DNA of 45,670 bases from Puniceicoccales bacterium (GCA_031273045.1 JAISSQ010000034.1:1-45670); one strand, 5' to 3'. Counted from the stretch's first letter, positions 22,301 through 27,796 are shown. Notes: a model not told the origin generated them from the sequence alone. A program made the numbers and translations.

Positions 22301-25300
22301 CGCGCTGGTCGTGGTGAGGGAGATGTTCGAGGCGTAGTCGGCGCGAACGTGCGAGCCGACGAAGTTGTTCACCCACGCGGCGCCGACGCCGACTTTGCCG
22401 CTGTCGCCGAGGGCGAGGTTGATGACGCCGGCGATGCCCAAAATTTTTCCGCCACCGGTGGCGTTGAGGACGAGCGAGGTCGCGCCAAGCGTCGCGCCGC
22501 CGGTCTTGGTCACGCCTAAAATCTCCGCGACGGTGCTGTGCGTCTGCCCGACGTCGTAGAACAGACCTTCGAGACGGCCGGCGTCGTCGCCGATTTGGTT
22601 GATGGCGAAGTTGACGCCGACGGAGACGCCGGAGCCGCTGTCGCCCTTGGCGACGGCGACCGCGCCGGAGACGGCGTAGATGCGGGCGTCGTTCTCGGCG
22701 GTGACGGCGATGTTCGTGATGTTGTTCGAGAAGGTGACGCCGTCGAGGGAGGCGAGGGTGTCGGTCGCGATGCGGTTGATGGCGACTTCCGCCGCGAGGG
22801 AGGCGGAGAGACCGCCGCCTTCGCCGCCTTCGCCGCCGGTGCCGCCGGTGGTGCCGGTGCCGCCGGTGCCGCCGGTGGTGCCGCCTTCGGTGCCGGTGGT
22901 GTCGGTGGCGGAGGCGCCTTTCGCGAGCGCGAGCGTGGCGGCGTAGGCGTGGATGACGGACTCGTCCTTCGCGTTCACGCCAAGGGAGACGCCGGCGCCG
23001 GCGTTGTTGACGGTGACGGTGCTCGCCCGCGCGGCGTTGTCCGCCGTGATGTTGTTGAGCATCACGGTGGCGGCGACGGCGACGTTGACGGGGGCGTCAC
23101 CGTTCGCGACGGCACCGGCGGCGCCGACGGCGAAGACGAAGCGGTCGGCGAGGGACTCGATGAAGATGGTGCCGGCGGTGGCTTTGGTGGTGGTGATGCT
23201 GGAATTGGTCAGCAGCGCGCTGTCGCCTTCGCCATAAACGCGGTTGTAGTTGATGGCTCCGGCGAGCGCGGCGGTGACTTGCGGGTCGTCGTCGCTTTCG
23301 CCGGTCGTGCCGGTTCCGGTGCCGGTGCCCGTGCCCGTGCCCGTGCCTGTTCCGGTGCCTGTTCCGGTGCCGGTGCCGGTTTCCGCCGCTTTGGTGGCGG
23401 TCGCGATGGAGACGGCGGGGGTGATGGCGATGATGCTCGTCGTGTCCTTGGAGGTGATGGCGAGCGCGATGTCGGCGAGGTTGCTGGCGTTCTGCGTGAG
23501 GGTGAGGGCAGCGTTGTTAACGACGGCGGCGGCACGGGTCTTGACGACGTTCACGGACGCGGCGCCGGCGATGGCGATTTTGAATTTGACGCCTTTCTCG
23601 CCTTCGGCGGCGGGGTCGGTGCCGGCGGGGGTTTCGGCTTGGGCGGCGGCGGTCGCCGCTTTGGCGCCTTCGGAATCGGAAGTGTCCGGCGCCTTTGCGG
23701 TCACGTTGGTTTCCTCGTCGGTGCCGAGCAGTTCGGTAAGCGAGCCGGAGAGGAGGTCGGCGGGGTCGGTGCCGGCGCCGCCGGTGTCGTCCTTTTTCTC
23801 CTCCGTCGTCCCGTCGGTGCCTTCGCCGGTGCCCTGCCCTTCGCCTTCGCCGGTCTGCTCTTCCTTCTTTTGCGCGGGCTTTTTGGCGACGGCGGCAGCG
23901 AAGGAGGCGGCGATGATTTGGCCTTTGTTCTCGGCGGAGACGATGAGCGTGCCGGTGGAGATGTAGCCGCCGGCGCGGTCGGTGCCGCCGGTGATGCCGG
24001 CGAAGGTGTCACGCGAGAAGACGTTGTAGCCGACGGACGCGCCGAAACCGAGGCCTTCGGACATCGCAAGCGCGCCGTCGAGCATGAACGCGAAGGTGTC
24101 GTCGAGCGCGGAAATCGCGGTGGCGTTGGCGGTCGAAATTTGGGCGCGGTTCGAGACGGTGGCGTTCGTGATGTTGTCCGTCCAGACGAGGCCGATGGCG
24201 CCGTTGACGCCGATGAGCGAGCCGCTGGTGAGGCCGCCGCTGCCGGCGACTACGATGACTTCGTCGCTGTTCTCGGCGCTGATGGTCAGGTTGCCGCCGG
24301 TGGTGGTGAGGCGCGCGTTGTCGCCGACGGTGACGGTCGCCGTGTTGTCAATGCTTCCGTAGTAGAGGGAGCCGCCGACGGACTTTGCCGTGCCACTCGT
24401 TTTTTGTCCGGCGACGCCGTGCAAATTGTTGATGTTGACCGCTTCAAGGGTGAGGGCGTTCAGGGCGTTTATGGTGCCGTTGACGACGGTCACGGCGGAA
24501 TGTTCGGCGGAGCGAACAATGACGACGCCGCCGATGGTGACGCCGCTTTGCGCGTCGCCGCCGGATGTGCCGGTGCCGGTGCCGGTGGTGCCGCCGGTGC
24601 CGCCGGATGTGCCACCGGTGCCGCCGGTGCCGCCTTGGGAGTTGTCGGTTTCGGTTTTGTTCGTTTCAAAGGATTTCGCGAAATCGCTCAGCAAATTCCA
24701 CGGGGAACCGAGGTTATCCGAATAAATTGTGCCGAATCCGGCGAGAAATGTTCCGATGGCGCCGTTGAAATCGAGAAATCCGTCGCCACCGTCCCATTCG
24801 TCAATTGTTCCGAGGGTTTTCCAGAAATCTTTCGCGTTGCCCACGCTTGCCTTGAACATGCTGACAACAGTATCAAGCAGTCCGAGGCCGGCGGCGGTGG
24901 TGGTGCTGATTTCAACGTTGTCACCGGTGATGGAAGCACCTGACGCGACAAGGGTTTGCGCGTCGTAGGTCGTGCTGTGAACGGTGACGGCGCCGCCGAA
25001 GGCAAGGTCGGCGTTTTCGTCGCCTTCGGAACTCGCCCCGCCCGAATTCTTCGTGCGCGAGTTGTCGCGAATCTCGGTGAGAATGGAAACGTCGGCTTTG
25101 GCAGTGTCACCGGAACCGGTGTTGATGGTGCCGGCGATTGTGGTGGTCGCCGTGCGTTCGACATCGTCCACGATGACCGACGCCGCGCCTTTCAACGCGA
25201 AGCCGGAACCGCCGTCGGTATCTTCCGTGCCGCTTTTTTCCTCTTTTGCCGCCTGTTTTTGCTTTTTCTTGGCTTCCGCGAACTCCGTGACGTGTTCAAC

Positions 25301-27784
25301 AAGCGCGGACGGCTCGCCGTCTTTCGCCTCGCCAAGTTTCCCAAAGGCACCCTTGACGAAGGAAAAGGTCGAGGTGCCGTCATCGGGACTCTCGACGCCG
25401 GCTTCCGCTTCGACGGTGTTGTTGAAATCGGCAACGCCGCCCTCCGCTTCATGCGAGGTGGAAGTCGTTGAAATGGAAACAGTTCCGGTCTTGGTGTTGA
25501 GAACGCCGGTGCCGGTGAGGGCGGTTGTGGCGGAGGAAACTTGGTTTGTAACGGCGACGACCGCGCTCAAGCCGGTGCCGTCCGCACTGACGGAGGCGGA
25601 GCCGGAAATCTCGCGGGAATCAACCGCTTCGGTCTTGATGGAAATGGCACCGCTGCCGGTGCTGTCTTTTGATGTTTGTAACGTGCCGGCGATTTCGGTC
25701 TTCGCAATGGTCTTTTGGTTTGTAACAACAACCGCGACAGCGAACATCGGGGAGTCCGAATCGTCCGAGGTGCCCGGAAGGGTCGGCGGGGGCTGGGTGC
25801 CGGAGGTGCCGGAGGTGGAATCATCTTCATCATCCTCTTTCTCGATTTCGACCGAGATGCTCTGGGACTGCGTGGAACTGGCAAGGGTCTCAACGTTGAT
25901 GTTGCCGGTGCCATTCGCAAGAATCTGGGCACCGGAGGAAATCGTGGTCACGGCTTTCGCGGAAACACTCGAAAAAACGACGCCAACGCCGGATTCCGCC
26001 TCCAAAGTCGCCGAAAATGTGTCAGTCGCTTCGGCGGAAGAAGAAAGGGTTATGTCACCGTCGGAGGTAATTTTGCCGTCAACAATGAGTTCGGCGGCGG
26101 CGGAGACACTGCTGACGTGAACTTGCGCACCAACCTTGCCGAGAAGGTCGGACGCTTCCGAATCCGAAGAAAACAGGGTGCCGCCAAAATTATCAGACAA
26201 GTAACCGCCCAAATTGGACTCGCTAACGGAATCCCCCTCTTCGGCGGATTCGTCACCGGAATCATTGGCGTCCTCATAATCGGCGGTCACATTTGTAACG
26301 GCCTTGGCGGTGATGGAAACGGGCGCGGTGCCGTCTGCGGTGGTGGCGGTGCGGGCGGTGATGCTGGCGGACTTGCCGATGGTGACGCTCGCGGTGGTCT
26401 TCGCATCGGCGGCACTCGCGGTGATATTCTCGGCATTGGCGGAACCGGCTGCCACTTCAACGAGGTCCACGGTCTCGGAAGCGGTGGCGGAAATGTTGAC
26501 CGAAGTGCCGGAGATGGTGGTGGTCGCCGTGTTCGAGGAACTGCCCTTCTCAATCTCAATGGTCGCGCTGTGCCCGTTGGCGGACGCGAGAACCGCTTCG
26601 CCGGTCGCTTCAGAGAGGGCTTCAATTTTCACCGCGCCTCCCGCCTCAATCTTGGCGTTCTTGACCTTGACGGAGACGTTCTCAATGGTCTCGTTCGCGC
26701 GATTGTCCGCAACAATCTCAATGGAACCATCGGCACCGGCGACGATACCGGTGGCGGACGCACCGACGCCGCTGGTGTTCACGACGCCGGAGATGGACGT
26801 AATCGCGGTGCTGCCGGTGAGAATGTAAGCACCGTCAATGACCACGCTCTGCGCCCGCAGGGTCGCAACATCAAGGGCGTTCAGGCGTCCGTTAACAGTA
26901 ATGTAACCACCGGGCGAGAGCGGGATTTGCGCGGCGTTCGCCCTTGGGTTCGCAAGCGCGGAGTCGTTGAACGCGCTGCCCTCGGTGATGCCGTCAAGAA
27001 ATGCCTTCGTCGGCGTGACCAACGTGAGCGAGCCGGCGTTGATGACGCCGTTGCTGCCGACGACGATGCCGGCCGCGCTCGCAAAAATCAAGTGCCCGCT
27101 GATACGGTTGTTGGCGTTCTGGTCAACGGCGTTCACGATTCCGTCAATTTGCGCGGGGTCTTTGTCACGAATGACGTTGATGAGCACGCTCGTGCCACCG
27201 GTCTGCAAATTGGCGACGTCGCCGTTGCGGACGTTGAATTGCGCAAAATCGTTGAAACCAACCGTCCCCTTGATTGCCCCAACGGGAACGGTGTAGCGCG
27301 TGCCGCCGGTGATGGCGGTGTTCGTGATGGTCGCGCCGGTGCCGGTGCCGATGCTGCGCGAAATCGAGGTCGTGACATCACCCCGCGCACTCGGCGCGAA
27401 CAAGCCAAGCAAGTCGGACGCGAATGCGCCGCCGGCGGTAACGGTGCTACCGGTGCTGCCGGTGGTGGCGGTAGTGACGCCAGTCGCAGTGCCGGTGCCG
27501 GCGAAATTGCCGGCGAAGGTGGCGAGGTCGGAACCGACACCGGTGAGCAACGCGCCGGCGGCAAGCGTCGCGGCAGCGGCAAGGAACCGGCGCAACGGGC
27601 GGCGAGCGACAAAGCCGGCGACACCGGCAGAGGCGGCGGAGGCACCGGCGGTGGCGGCGGAAGCGGACGCGCTCGGCGCGAATTGCCGCGCGGCGCGGTG
27701 CCGCGACCCAACGGCGGGTTGGCTGACCGCCGGCAAGGCGGGCGTAGTAGTCGCGTCGGACGCGAAGGAAGATGTAGCGTTCAT
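4352..27784 (-). CDS. Giant TpsA-type filamentous adhesin / leukotoxin LktA-family exoprotein, 7,810 aa
   Basis: Single uninterrupted ORF of 23,433 bp; long N-terminal extended signal peptide; TPS-like N-terminal domain (FNDFAQFNVRNGDVANLQTGG...NRISGHLIFASAAGIVVGSNGVINAGSLTLVTPTKAFLDG); thousands of residues of Gly/Ala/Thr/Val-rich beta-helix-type repeats (GGAGAASIGGAVAYNRI...); tpsB two genes downstream in the same orientation. Confidence 0.93.
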   Translation of the reverse strand: MNATSSFASDATTTPALPAVSQPAVGSRHRAARQFAPSASASAATAGASAASAGVAGFVARRPLRRFLAAAATLAAGALLTGVGSDLATFAGNFAGTGTATGVTTATTGSTGSTVTAGGAFASDLLGLFAPSARGDVTTSISRSIGTGTGATITNTAITGGTRYTVPVGAIKGTVGFNDFAQFNVRNGDVANLQTGGTSVLINVIRDKDPAQIDGIVNAVDQNANNRISGHLIFASAAGIVVGSNGVINAGSLTLVTPTKAFLDGITEGSAFNDSALANPRANAAQIPLSPGGYITVNGRLNALDVATLRAQSVVIDGAYILTGSTAITSISGVVNTSGVGASATGIVAGADGSIEIVADNRANETIENVSVKVKNAKIEAGGAVKIEALSEATGEAVLASANGHSATIEIEKGSSSNTATTTISGTSVNISATASETVDLVEVAAGSANAENITASAADAKTTASVTIGKSASITARTATTADGTAPVSITAKAVTNVTADYEDANDSGDESAEEGDSVSESNLGGYLSDNFGGTLFSSDSEASDLLGKVGAQVHVSSVSAAAELIVDGKITSDGDITLSSSAEATDTFSATLEAESGVGVVFSSVSAKAVTTISSGAQILANGTGNINVETLASSTQSQSISVEIEKEDDEDDSTSGTSGTQPPPTLPGTSDDSDSPMFAVAVVVTNQKTIAKTEIAGTLQTSKDSTGSGAISIKTEAVDSREISGSASVSADGTGLSAVVAVTNQVSSATTALTGTGVLNTKTGTVSISTTSTSHEAEGGVADFNNTVEAEAGVESPDDGTSTFSFVKGAFGKLGEAKDGEPSALVEHVTEFAEAKKKQKQAAKEEKSGTEDTDGGSGFALKGAASVIVDDVERTATTTIAGTINTGSGDTAKADVSILTEIRDNSRTKNSGGASSEGDENADLAFGGAVTVHSTTYDAQTLVASGASITGDNVEISTTTAAGLGLLDTVVSMFKASVGNAKDFWKTLGTIDEWDGGDGFLDFNGAIGTFLAGFGTIYSDNLGSPWNLLSDFAKSFETNKTETDNSQGGTGGTGGTSGGTGGTTGTGTGTSGGDAQSGVTIGGVVIVRSAEHSAVTVVNGTINALNALTLEAVNINNLHGVAGQKTSGTAKSVGGSLYYGSIDNTATVTVGDNARLTTTGGNLTISAENSDEVIVVAGSGGLTSGSLIGVNGAIGLVWTDNITNATVSNRAQISTANATAISALDDTFAFMLDGALAMSEGLGFGASVGYNVFSRDTFAGITGGTDRAGGYISTGTLIVSAENKGQIIAASFAAAVAKKPAQKKEEQTGEGEGQGTGEGTDGTTEEKKDDTGGAGTDPADLLSGSLTELLGTDEETNVTAKAPDTSDSEGAKAATAAAQAETPAGTDPAAEGEKGVKFKIAIAGAASVNVVKTRAAAVVNNAALTLTQNASNLADIALAITSKDTTSIIAITPAVSIATATKAAETGTGTGTGTGTGTGTGTGTGTGTGTTGESDDDPQVTAALAGAINYNRVYGEGDSALLTNSSITTTKATAGTIFIESLADRFVFAVGAAGAVANGDAPVNVAVAATVMLNNITADNAARASTVTVNNAGAGVSLGVNAKDESVIHAYAATLALAKGASATDTTGTEGGTTGGTGGTGTTGGTGGEGGEGGGLSASLAAEVAINRIATDTLASLDGVTFSNNITNIAVTAENDARIYAVSGAVAVAKGDSGSGVSVGVNFAINQIGDDAGRLEGLFYDVGQTHSTVAEILGVTKTGGATLGATSLVLNATGGGKILGIAGVINLALGDSGKVGVGAAWVNNFVGSHVRADYASNISLTTTSAVNIFADNRSSILGVAATVGVVPSGYVAFSGSLIFNAIDSGAAAHVGGTLTTDGALTISATDHSTIAAGAGGIAIAKNTAVGIAITVNEITSVTEALVTDGAAVQATGNIAITADSLTQIASLAVGGGVGNPDSPGVAFAGSIAFNFVDAETVAGATPSTLTAGGSLTITATDNATINTLAGAIAVGGNAAVGAAVAYSEITGETTAELAGGTVGATALTITAGAAESSAAADALLAALDADLGKGIHAAAVAGGVAADFLGGSGAVVINSIDRDTAARISAGPQGAANITIRNTTGSAFSVTATDTRVIDALAGALNASPNTGFGASVAVNRILGSVSAVVSGANVSATQGGTLDINVSATADTAIQAIVVAGGGGGTAAVQLSGAYNVIGAALPSLGGSTLTDAAGAVDDSNPAVTLADSGNGGFRVVADIVDSSITASGGASIGAVTLTALNTASVYALVAGVGGGGSASITGGGAYNRISVVTEALVISTRNNAEAVTLTGSTFTARALSDADIAAFEAGVGGAGNVAITGAVGINIIDAGNVTRAGFLGTGTTRDEIKATFTGAVTVEALERSRILSLVLAAGGAGAANIGGAVSINAAGGTTAALANNVKLTAPSLSLTARSTFDNDAAAKLTALKAALGNDAGAAGSDMRKALAAFDSASIYSFAVSGGGAGTASITGSVSINQIKRNIVAEAEWSNLTLSATTNTLTLTAEDASVIKSLAGAVNGAGAVAIGASVAVNQILGAVASELDHTLVTATNGAVKLTADAKTEIDALVVAGGGAGAVAIQLSGAYNIIGAALPSLNGAVGTDATSTVSGSNPAITLADSGNGGYRVAADIIDSTVAGEGTGNVGSITLLATNSASIYALVAGVGGAGAASIGGAVAYNRISQVTEALVISTTAAANSSVLRAGTFSATALSDADIAAFEAGVGGAGAVAINGAVGINIIDAGNVTRAGFLGTGTTQDEIVATIGSAVNVLAIEQSRIVSLVLAAGGAGGANIGGAVSINAAGGTVAALANNVKLTAPALKLTASTARDSAKLDALRAQLAATGTSGDLSSGVNAYGNAGADIYSFAVSGGGAGGASATASVSINQIKRNILAAADYSNLTLSAATNTLILEAVDASTIKSLAGALNGAGAASIGASVAVNQILGSIGSETRGSLVTTTGGAVKLTAESQAKIEALVAAGGGAGGASIQLSGAYNIIGADLPNLSDNGTGSVGTKAKSAQDAAKNEGTDGNATNIASTSTTSGGYTVFADIVDSTVNAGSGAITLSATNSALIYALAASAGGAGAVSVNGAVAYNRISQVTEALVRSTRTAANTTQLTGGSFSATALSNADIVAVEGGVGAAGGASMTGAVGINIIDAGNVTRAGFLGTGTVRNEISATFGGTVSVTATEKSRILSLVLAAGFGGIANVGGAISINSLGGTTAALADNVTLSATSLSLVSEATLDASKVNSLRTLVSGASTTSGFADALAAFTGANIFSFAASGGGSGTASLSGSVSINEITRVLASDADNSVITLSGNAAETFKATATDSASIKSLAGALNGAGAAAVGVAVALNNISGSTRAGAVSSAISRTSGTGGVTGVLFDAQWNGSVWSVAAAGSDAGIASGNAVVMKNHLAGKVSSIVSGGSLTATAGDVLIRATDNASINAGTLTLSLAGTASLGANVVLNDIRTETLATAKSGADIRANAGSLSLGAFSSGTITAANAAITASLGLSAAASYITNKIAGSTTASAVNSATNLYARDNLLLDALRTEDIELSTGSVTAAFFGSAGVTVLTNEISGTTEALLDGASADAAATTGNGIALNASVIVDGVNAFSDADNSAVRGVVLRARSANAITSQSGGVTLAAGVTAGGSGLVNTISSTTRAKVTGGAKVNQRTGTTGFTAGSNDQSFAAFAADNSSVTNRIAQISAALGISTSGIYATTNITKTVSATVDTASTAISAKNWACVVAWAKNNVTTDVASAALALGGSANANIATTTIGGSTTASFTEGTLTVRGGSSQQARIRAITSSTISHTGRGTGASLGGSATGGLGIATINTATGVTIGGTVNVAKALEVSATGTETITSDLGGGAISSAALGVAVAVNTIRSTTTAAVAASAQINQDANNAPASDADFTLKATDTATITDKEGTGSLGFFAGGGAVGVEHIQTTAKVTVGSSANIKAGRDLIARAEATRTLDAEARSKSGGLLTATGAVIIARIGGTAAGGTGKLNDSHIPNAIKTAAGASGTANTGDVTVSLGGANITTGRNLTADAITNDKATVDAGSKSASLLSVGVGYADVLFGGVTTMSLAGTFDAGGAIAANATRKNNSTSVKVGGANVSIAGGQAMSATLNDSARVAASAADNTTVTRATGFTLKAKDTIVQSVASNNIELEFVGATSVTVSATAGGSSGWGSEVTVGRNVLLGSEAAPLTGAVVIAAENDFSNTASATSTSVKVFGANNTTASATTNNTTHTSVGNGTGIYTTGSITVSSQGAVDNIARANSGFSSVINAGGRTFANATLTPRALTEIGRVTFKATGSTSDITVSAIEKYKTAWSSDRFAAGTLGNSAVITAFNPISGADISSSSATATITCYGAACLDIADGSSFTAGRNISTNVTADDVNIAKGDADAVASLVSGVQITTTAMINGKTTEANIGGTFIAGNNFEHLSYIYSNVNSIADLKSGVSGLSIGHGDNIAQGGLDTDARSTLTVNPDTHITAKNNLSVKLQENIRLNVEMLHSTAFSFASGSTTDKALAYYKHNLELTVGARAELKGRNVTVSSTTNDVNIEVQSLVEKNVVGSGRINSYAYFNPYYEFTDREEKLRLYTVSDNNLTIAAGAKIIGEDSAKVIVGKDQSSGVKITVRADTDVNGGVGQGASYAQNYYLCSPVLTLNGSVEALNIDIIAAGKVDDTLGDDAPAIDKFNISAHADVAQLMQLVHKIIGTVKKVVCSVTKWLFFGWLWGCEEKWEDVWAWVEVNIGTVPIEETSSNYGTNGAVITLGDSALISTLIAQRTRDLVITPGGVIDIDNSDSEIAAKTAVTDTTVTVQSFDNNRSGHISIVAIGDASFLKMGTKKTAMVKYSPSGVPVAITNNSNKTLILNDITVVDDTGAPPVRFVANTIEDLEAKTMDGMSYNVFKGFDNFLQSTEYANLTINATGITVRNTAGGDIKLHGLLSDPTGAVIVSAAQGSIIADGEGGNLSLPQETTLQFHIDANIVNLSAGGSIGTGSAPLRIHAWDYNEHMDTEYGLAASITANATNGDVVLRVRGERPVSEHRGLAYAPIVSLGGSAAGVFDVQSLGAGLTEESYLYDVLYRTQNTDGDGAIELGDLFYKGTWELTQLEYAKLLAGDYKWTVTSKVTENKGTAEEPNIVTTGYYFTFTKPGTTETVTVLWSVDKISPGGNIAVGYLNPDTGKLETRVLDERRNQNIPVDYLSYDKDGNVLSTVTYTVGDSYNSVKRNVDPKAAATLNTAIGTIFFDAGLLGYKVNFDNGTDEGIDRYSLVRAGWDALLKTTAVGGNKIPVAGSGRITASAVTFNLNSINAGVGVNINADGADGSKGVITVGGGGTNPTINVGTANARFFAKFAANGAFSTTSINNGMTGTYNQSAQTVTLASFSMWQFSPTLNLNGTGGAVTGAGTLTVTGTTYSVDVVNESNFKLVVEGINLYYPQSPYIIINGYGVYAGSTRQRYTSEIYTQSIIPSTVADSEINISSVGAVDVTGALITNRGNSYSDLSGKVAIETTGSTKAVTFTNGGVYTNDFSVNATGAVTLNSGNFANIGFVDIVAGGNITASAVTVNARASGSAGHINLTSTGNINGNFLLTGSATGNVIITAGVAGTISGTYGADGTSANASKITATAYANNATFREATLLEIKGGTNGGSASTVRTYEIPNVTFALTGALTLVADETPLNITGSTAANISITAGGNLTTGSAGVVTSNGNITLRGVSDTGAITGTYRAAGSGKGILTVSGYSANITTDVTSLSAMVSGALTVNEASDLVVTGSFAAGATSITAAGNITVNSFASDDTLRLTATGAGHSITATTLAATGAVTLRADTNITVDALTGSSLDLGATNGAITLAITSTLGNVTLAARNDVTLTSLSTAGVVSVTSTAGNITAGTLSTSSTANGNVLTLSAAGTGTNAGRITGNFTALTGDIAATAGVLNSGVFNGRKLTLGGAGDADLSTTVATLAGSVGGDLTVRETNDIALGVSGTPLTVGGDISITTTGAVSSFSTTSTTGDISLNASSATGTFAATTGTLDLALTGGANLTTTVAAITGTIGGALTVHETNALVLGVTGENAVPLTVGGDAAITAGGAVTGSIYAPDSALTLTVAGNADLATTIASLNATTTNGGNLRIVETDDLAAVVNVAGNLYIRTGRDLDLAGDVTGSATLVVGRDLNLHDFTSYGLDITLPGSVTIDGLTIEGAFKLTADDIFAHNITAASIEFVSTVGAIDAAALTATTGAITLTSATGLLASDLDAVTDITLTAADGDLAGEHIAANGTLTLDISGSADISTAVAEITGNVGGNLALDEADDIVLTSVTAGTDAAITAGGAVTGSLTTTGATSIEASSVGGTYVADTLTLAVTGDANLTTNVATLAGSVGGDLTVNETDALALSAVTAANAAITTGGSLTGSLAAPDGVLTLAVAGSANLTTDVETLAGNVSGALTINEADDLALSAVTAANAAITTGGSLTGSLTAPLGALTLDVTGNADLTTTIASLAGSVGGDLTVSETDNLNANVNVGGDLQIDAGRDLTLAGSAGGDAVVSAVRNLNLRNFTAADITGDATTGTAVATNVTATGDVELSTLHGDIVVEQLAAGGAVTLDATGSIVATLTAGSADLTATGTLYGTVAVEDALSLTGRAVRGNYTAEDLTLDIAGEATITTTAGSLAGNVGGVLTLTETDDVTLSSVSAASAAITAGGALTGSLATTGTTSIEASSVGGIYAATTLTLAIAGDADLTTTVNTLTGDVGGTLAVNETDAITLTALTATNAAITAAGDITGDASAAENLALTSATTITGTYTAGADISVEASSVTGTYTAGDGIALTAATATGDYTAGGVLTLDIATDADLTTNVGGLDGSVGGTLNINEADDLDIGVLAVTGDAAINAAGAVTSVSTTAANIVLDASSSSGVYAADTLTLAITGDADIATTINTLTGSVGGTLAVNETDDLFVTDLTAANAAITAGGALTGDASAAENLALTSATTVTGTYTAGADISVEASSVGGIYAATTLTLAIAGDADLTTNVAGLAGTVGGTLTINEADDLDIGVLSVTGDAVINAAGAVSSVSTTAANIVLDASSSSGVYAADTLTLAITGDADIATSVNTLTGNVGGTLAVNETGDITVTALAATNAVLEAAGNATVSDLAATNLAATVTGNAALDAITVAGNADTTAGGNVTGDALTASNISVTAGANIVLTDTTATSVTGGVTLDAGADITAEDLVAQNLALAAGGDATLATTVNTLTNATTGGNLGIGNSQTLVVENVAVGSDAAISTTAGSIRSARNARTRLAAGGRFTLAAAEDITGANGTGAFSTTAAEGTYTLTAGDDIAFTAATGDVAVDSASAGGDSLAITAAGGALDIANATTNGGAITLEARGELNAGNVGAADPATAPENVVLRVNGSGGALNAAVVNATNSLAAFAANTVVETLNVITGGGTGGTAGGGSDFTVRVAGAPDTSLELRDANALPAWAPLAGEFLDNFVISDLFTETFGGAGKGAGNVAESAFIGSPTAGVSITVARWDAINGALLTNADTLDVVSAHVLTATFKTRDTEVYAFDAGSPAADTFEVAGSPIAAAGGAFRLVLDDEGWRGNAVSVSHNGGGFAEMRTANAVWTLTEAAGDDGNAETTTDRVAGIRTDAALRAAVTVAPVAWLEAARLWSRLFEVAPGHHALPFETEEEAAAREAAGLPVPAISPSILAVPPPPPPAPPRTAPFNGEKLPEIEFPGISTSTLPLPTTATLLR
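5850..10350 (-). repeat. Degenerate short-repeat array (~55-80 aa units) in the C-terminal third of tpsA
   Basis: Recurring protein motif LTLAI.GDADLTT.V..L.G.VGG.L.VNE.DDL.L....A..AAITAGGA.TG; near-identical DNA segments, e.g. 'cagaacttgcctcgacgctgatgtccgcgccggcggtgtaggtgccggtga' at ~6588 and ~7161, and 'gtaaacgccactgctg' at 6341 and 6860. Confidence 0.85.
17560..21350 (-). repeat. Three tandem ~1.23-1.25 kb module repeats inside tpsA
   Basis: The block 'tgccgaggaagcc[c/g]gcgcgggtgacgttgccggcgtcaatgatgttgatgccgac' recurs at about 18161, 19408 and 20641. The encoded modules repeat in the same order: SVNQILG...LSGAYNIIGA...AYNRISQVTEALV...GINIIDAGNVTRAGFLGTGT...ILSLVLAAG...SFAVSGGGAG..SVSINQIKRN. 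Confidence 0.85.
23301..23382 (-). repeat. Hexamer-type simple repeat encoding (Gly-Thr)n within tpsA
   Basis: ccggttccggtgccggtgcccgtgcccgtgcccgtgcctgttccggtg... encodes GTGTGTGTGTGTGTGTGTGTGTGT. Confidence 0.9.
26800..27390 (-). other. TPS (haemagglutination-activity/secretion) domain of the giant TpsA
   Basis: TTSISRSIGTGTG...INAGSLTLVTPTKAFLDG...ITVNGRLNALDVATLRAQSVVIDGAYILTG, matching the general arrangement of TPS/LktA N-termini; boundaries approximate. Confidence 0.75.
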
Positions 27785-27790
27785 TGCAGG

Positions 27791-27796
27791 ATTATA
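27791..27796 (-). promoter_or_regulatory. Candidate -10 element (TATAAT) placed 6 nt upstream of the tpsA ATG; possible leaderless start
   Basis: Minus strand reads CACTTTAATATAATCCTGCAATGAACGCTACA; a perfect TATAAT consensus is separated from ATG by CCTGCA. No good -35 was found at 16-18 bp. Confidence 0.4.

Noticed and set aside
19922-24943. Plus-strand ORFs of 865 and 801 aa within tpsA
   Set aside because: Same shadow-ORF phenomenon; sequence mirrors the tpsA repeats.
27540-27600. Twin-arginine (Tat) signal in the TpsA N-terminus (RRPLRRFLAAAA)
   Set aside because: Does not fit S/T-R-R-x-F-L-K well, and TPS/type V substrates are Sec-exported; more likely an extended Sec signal.
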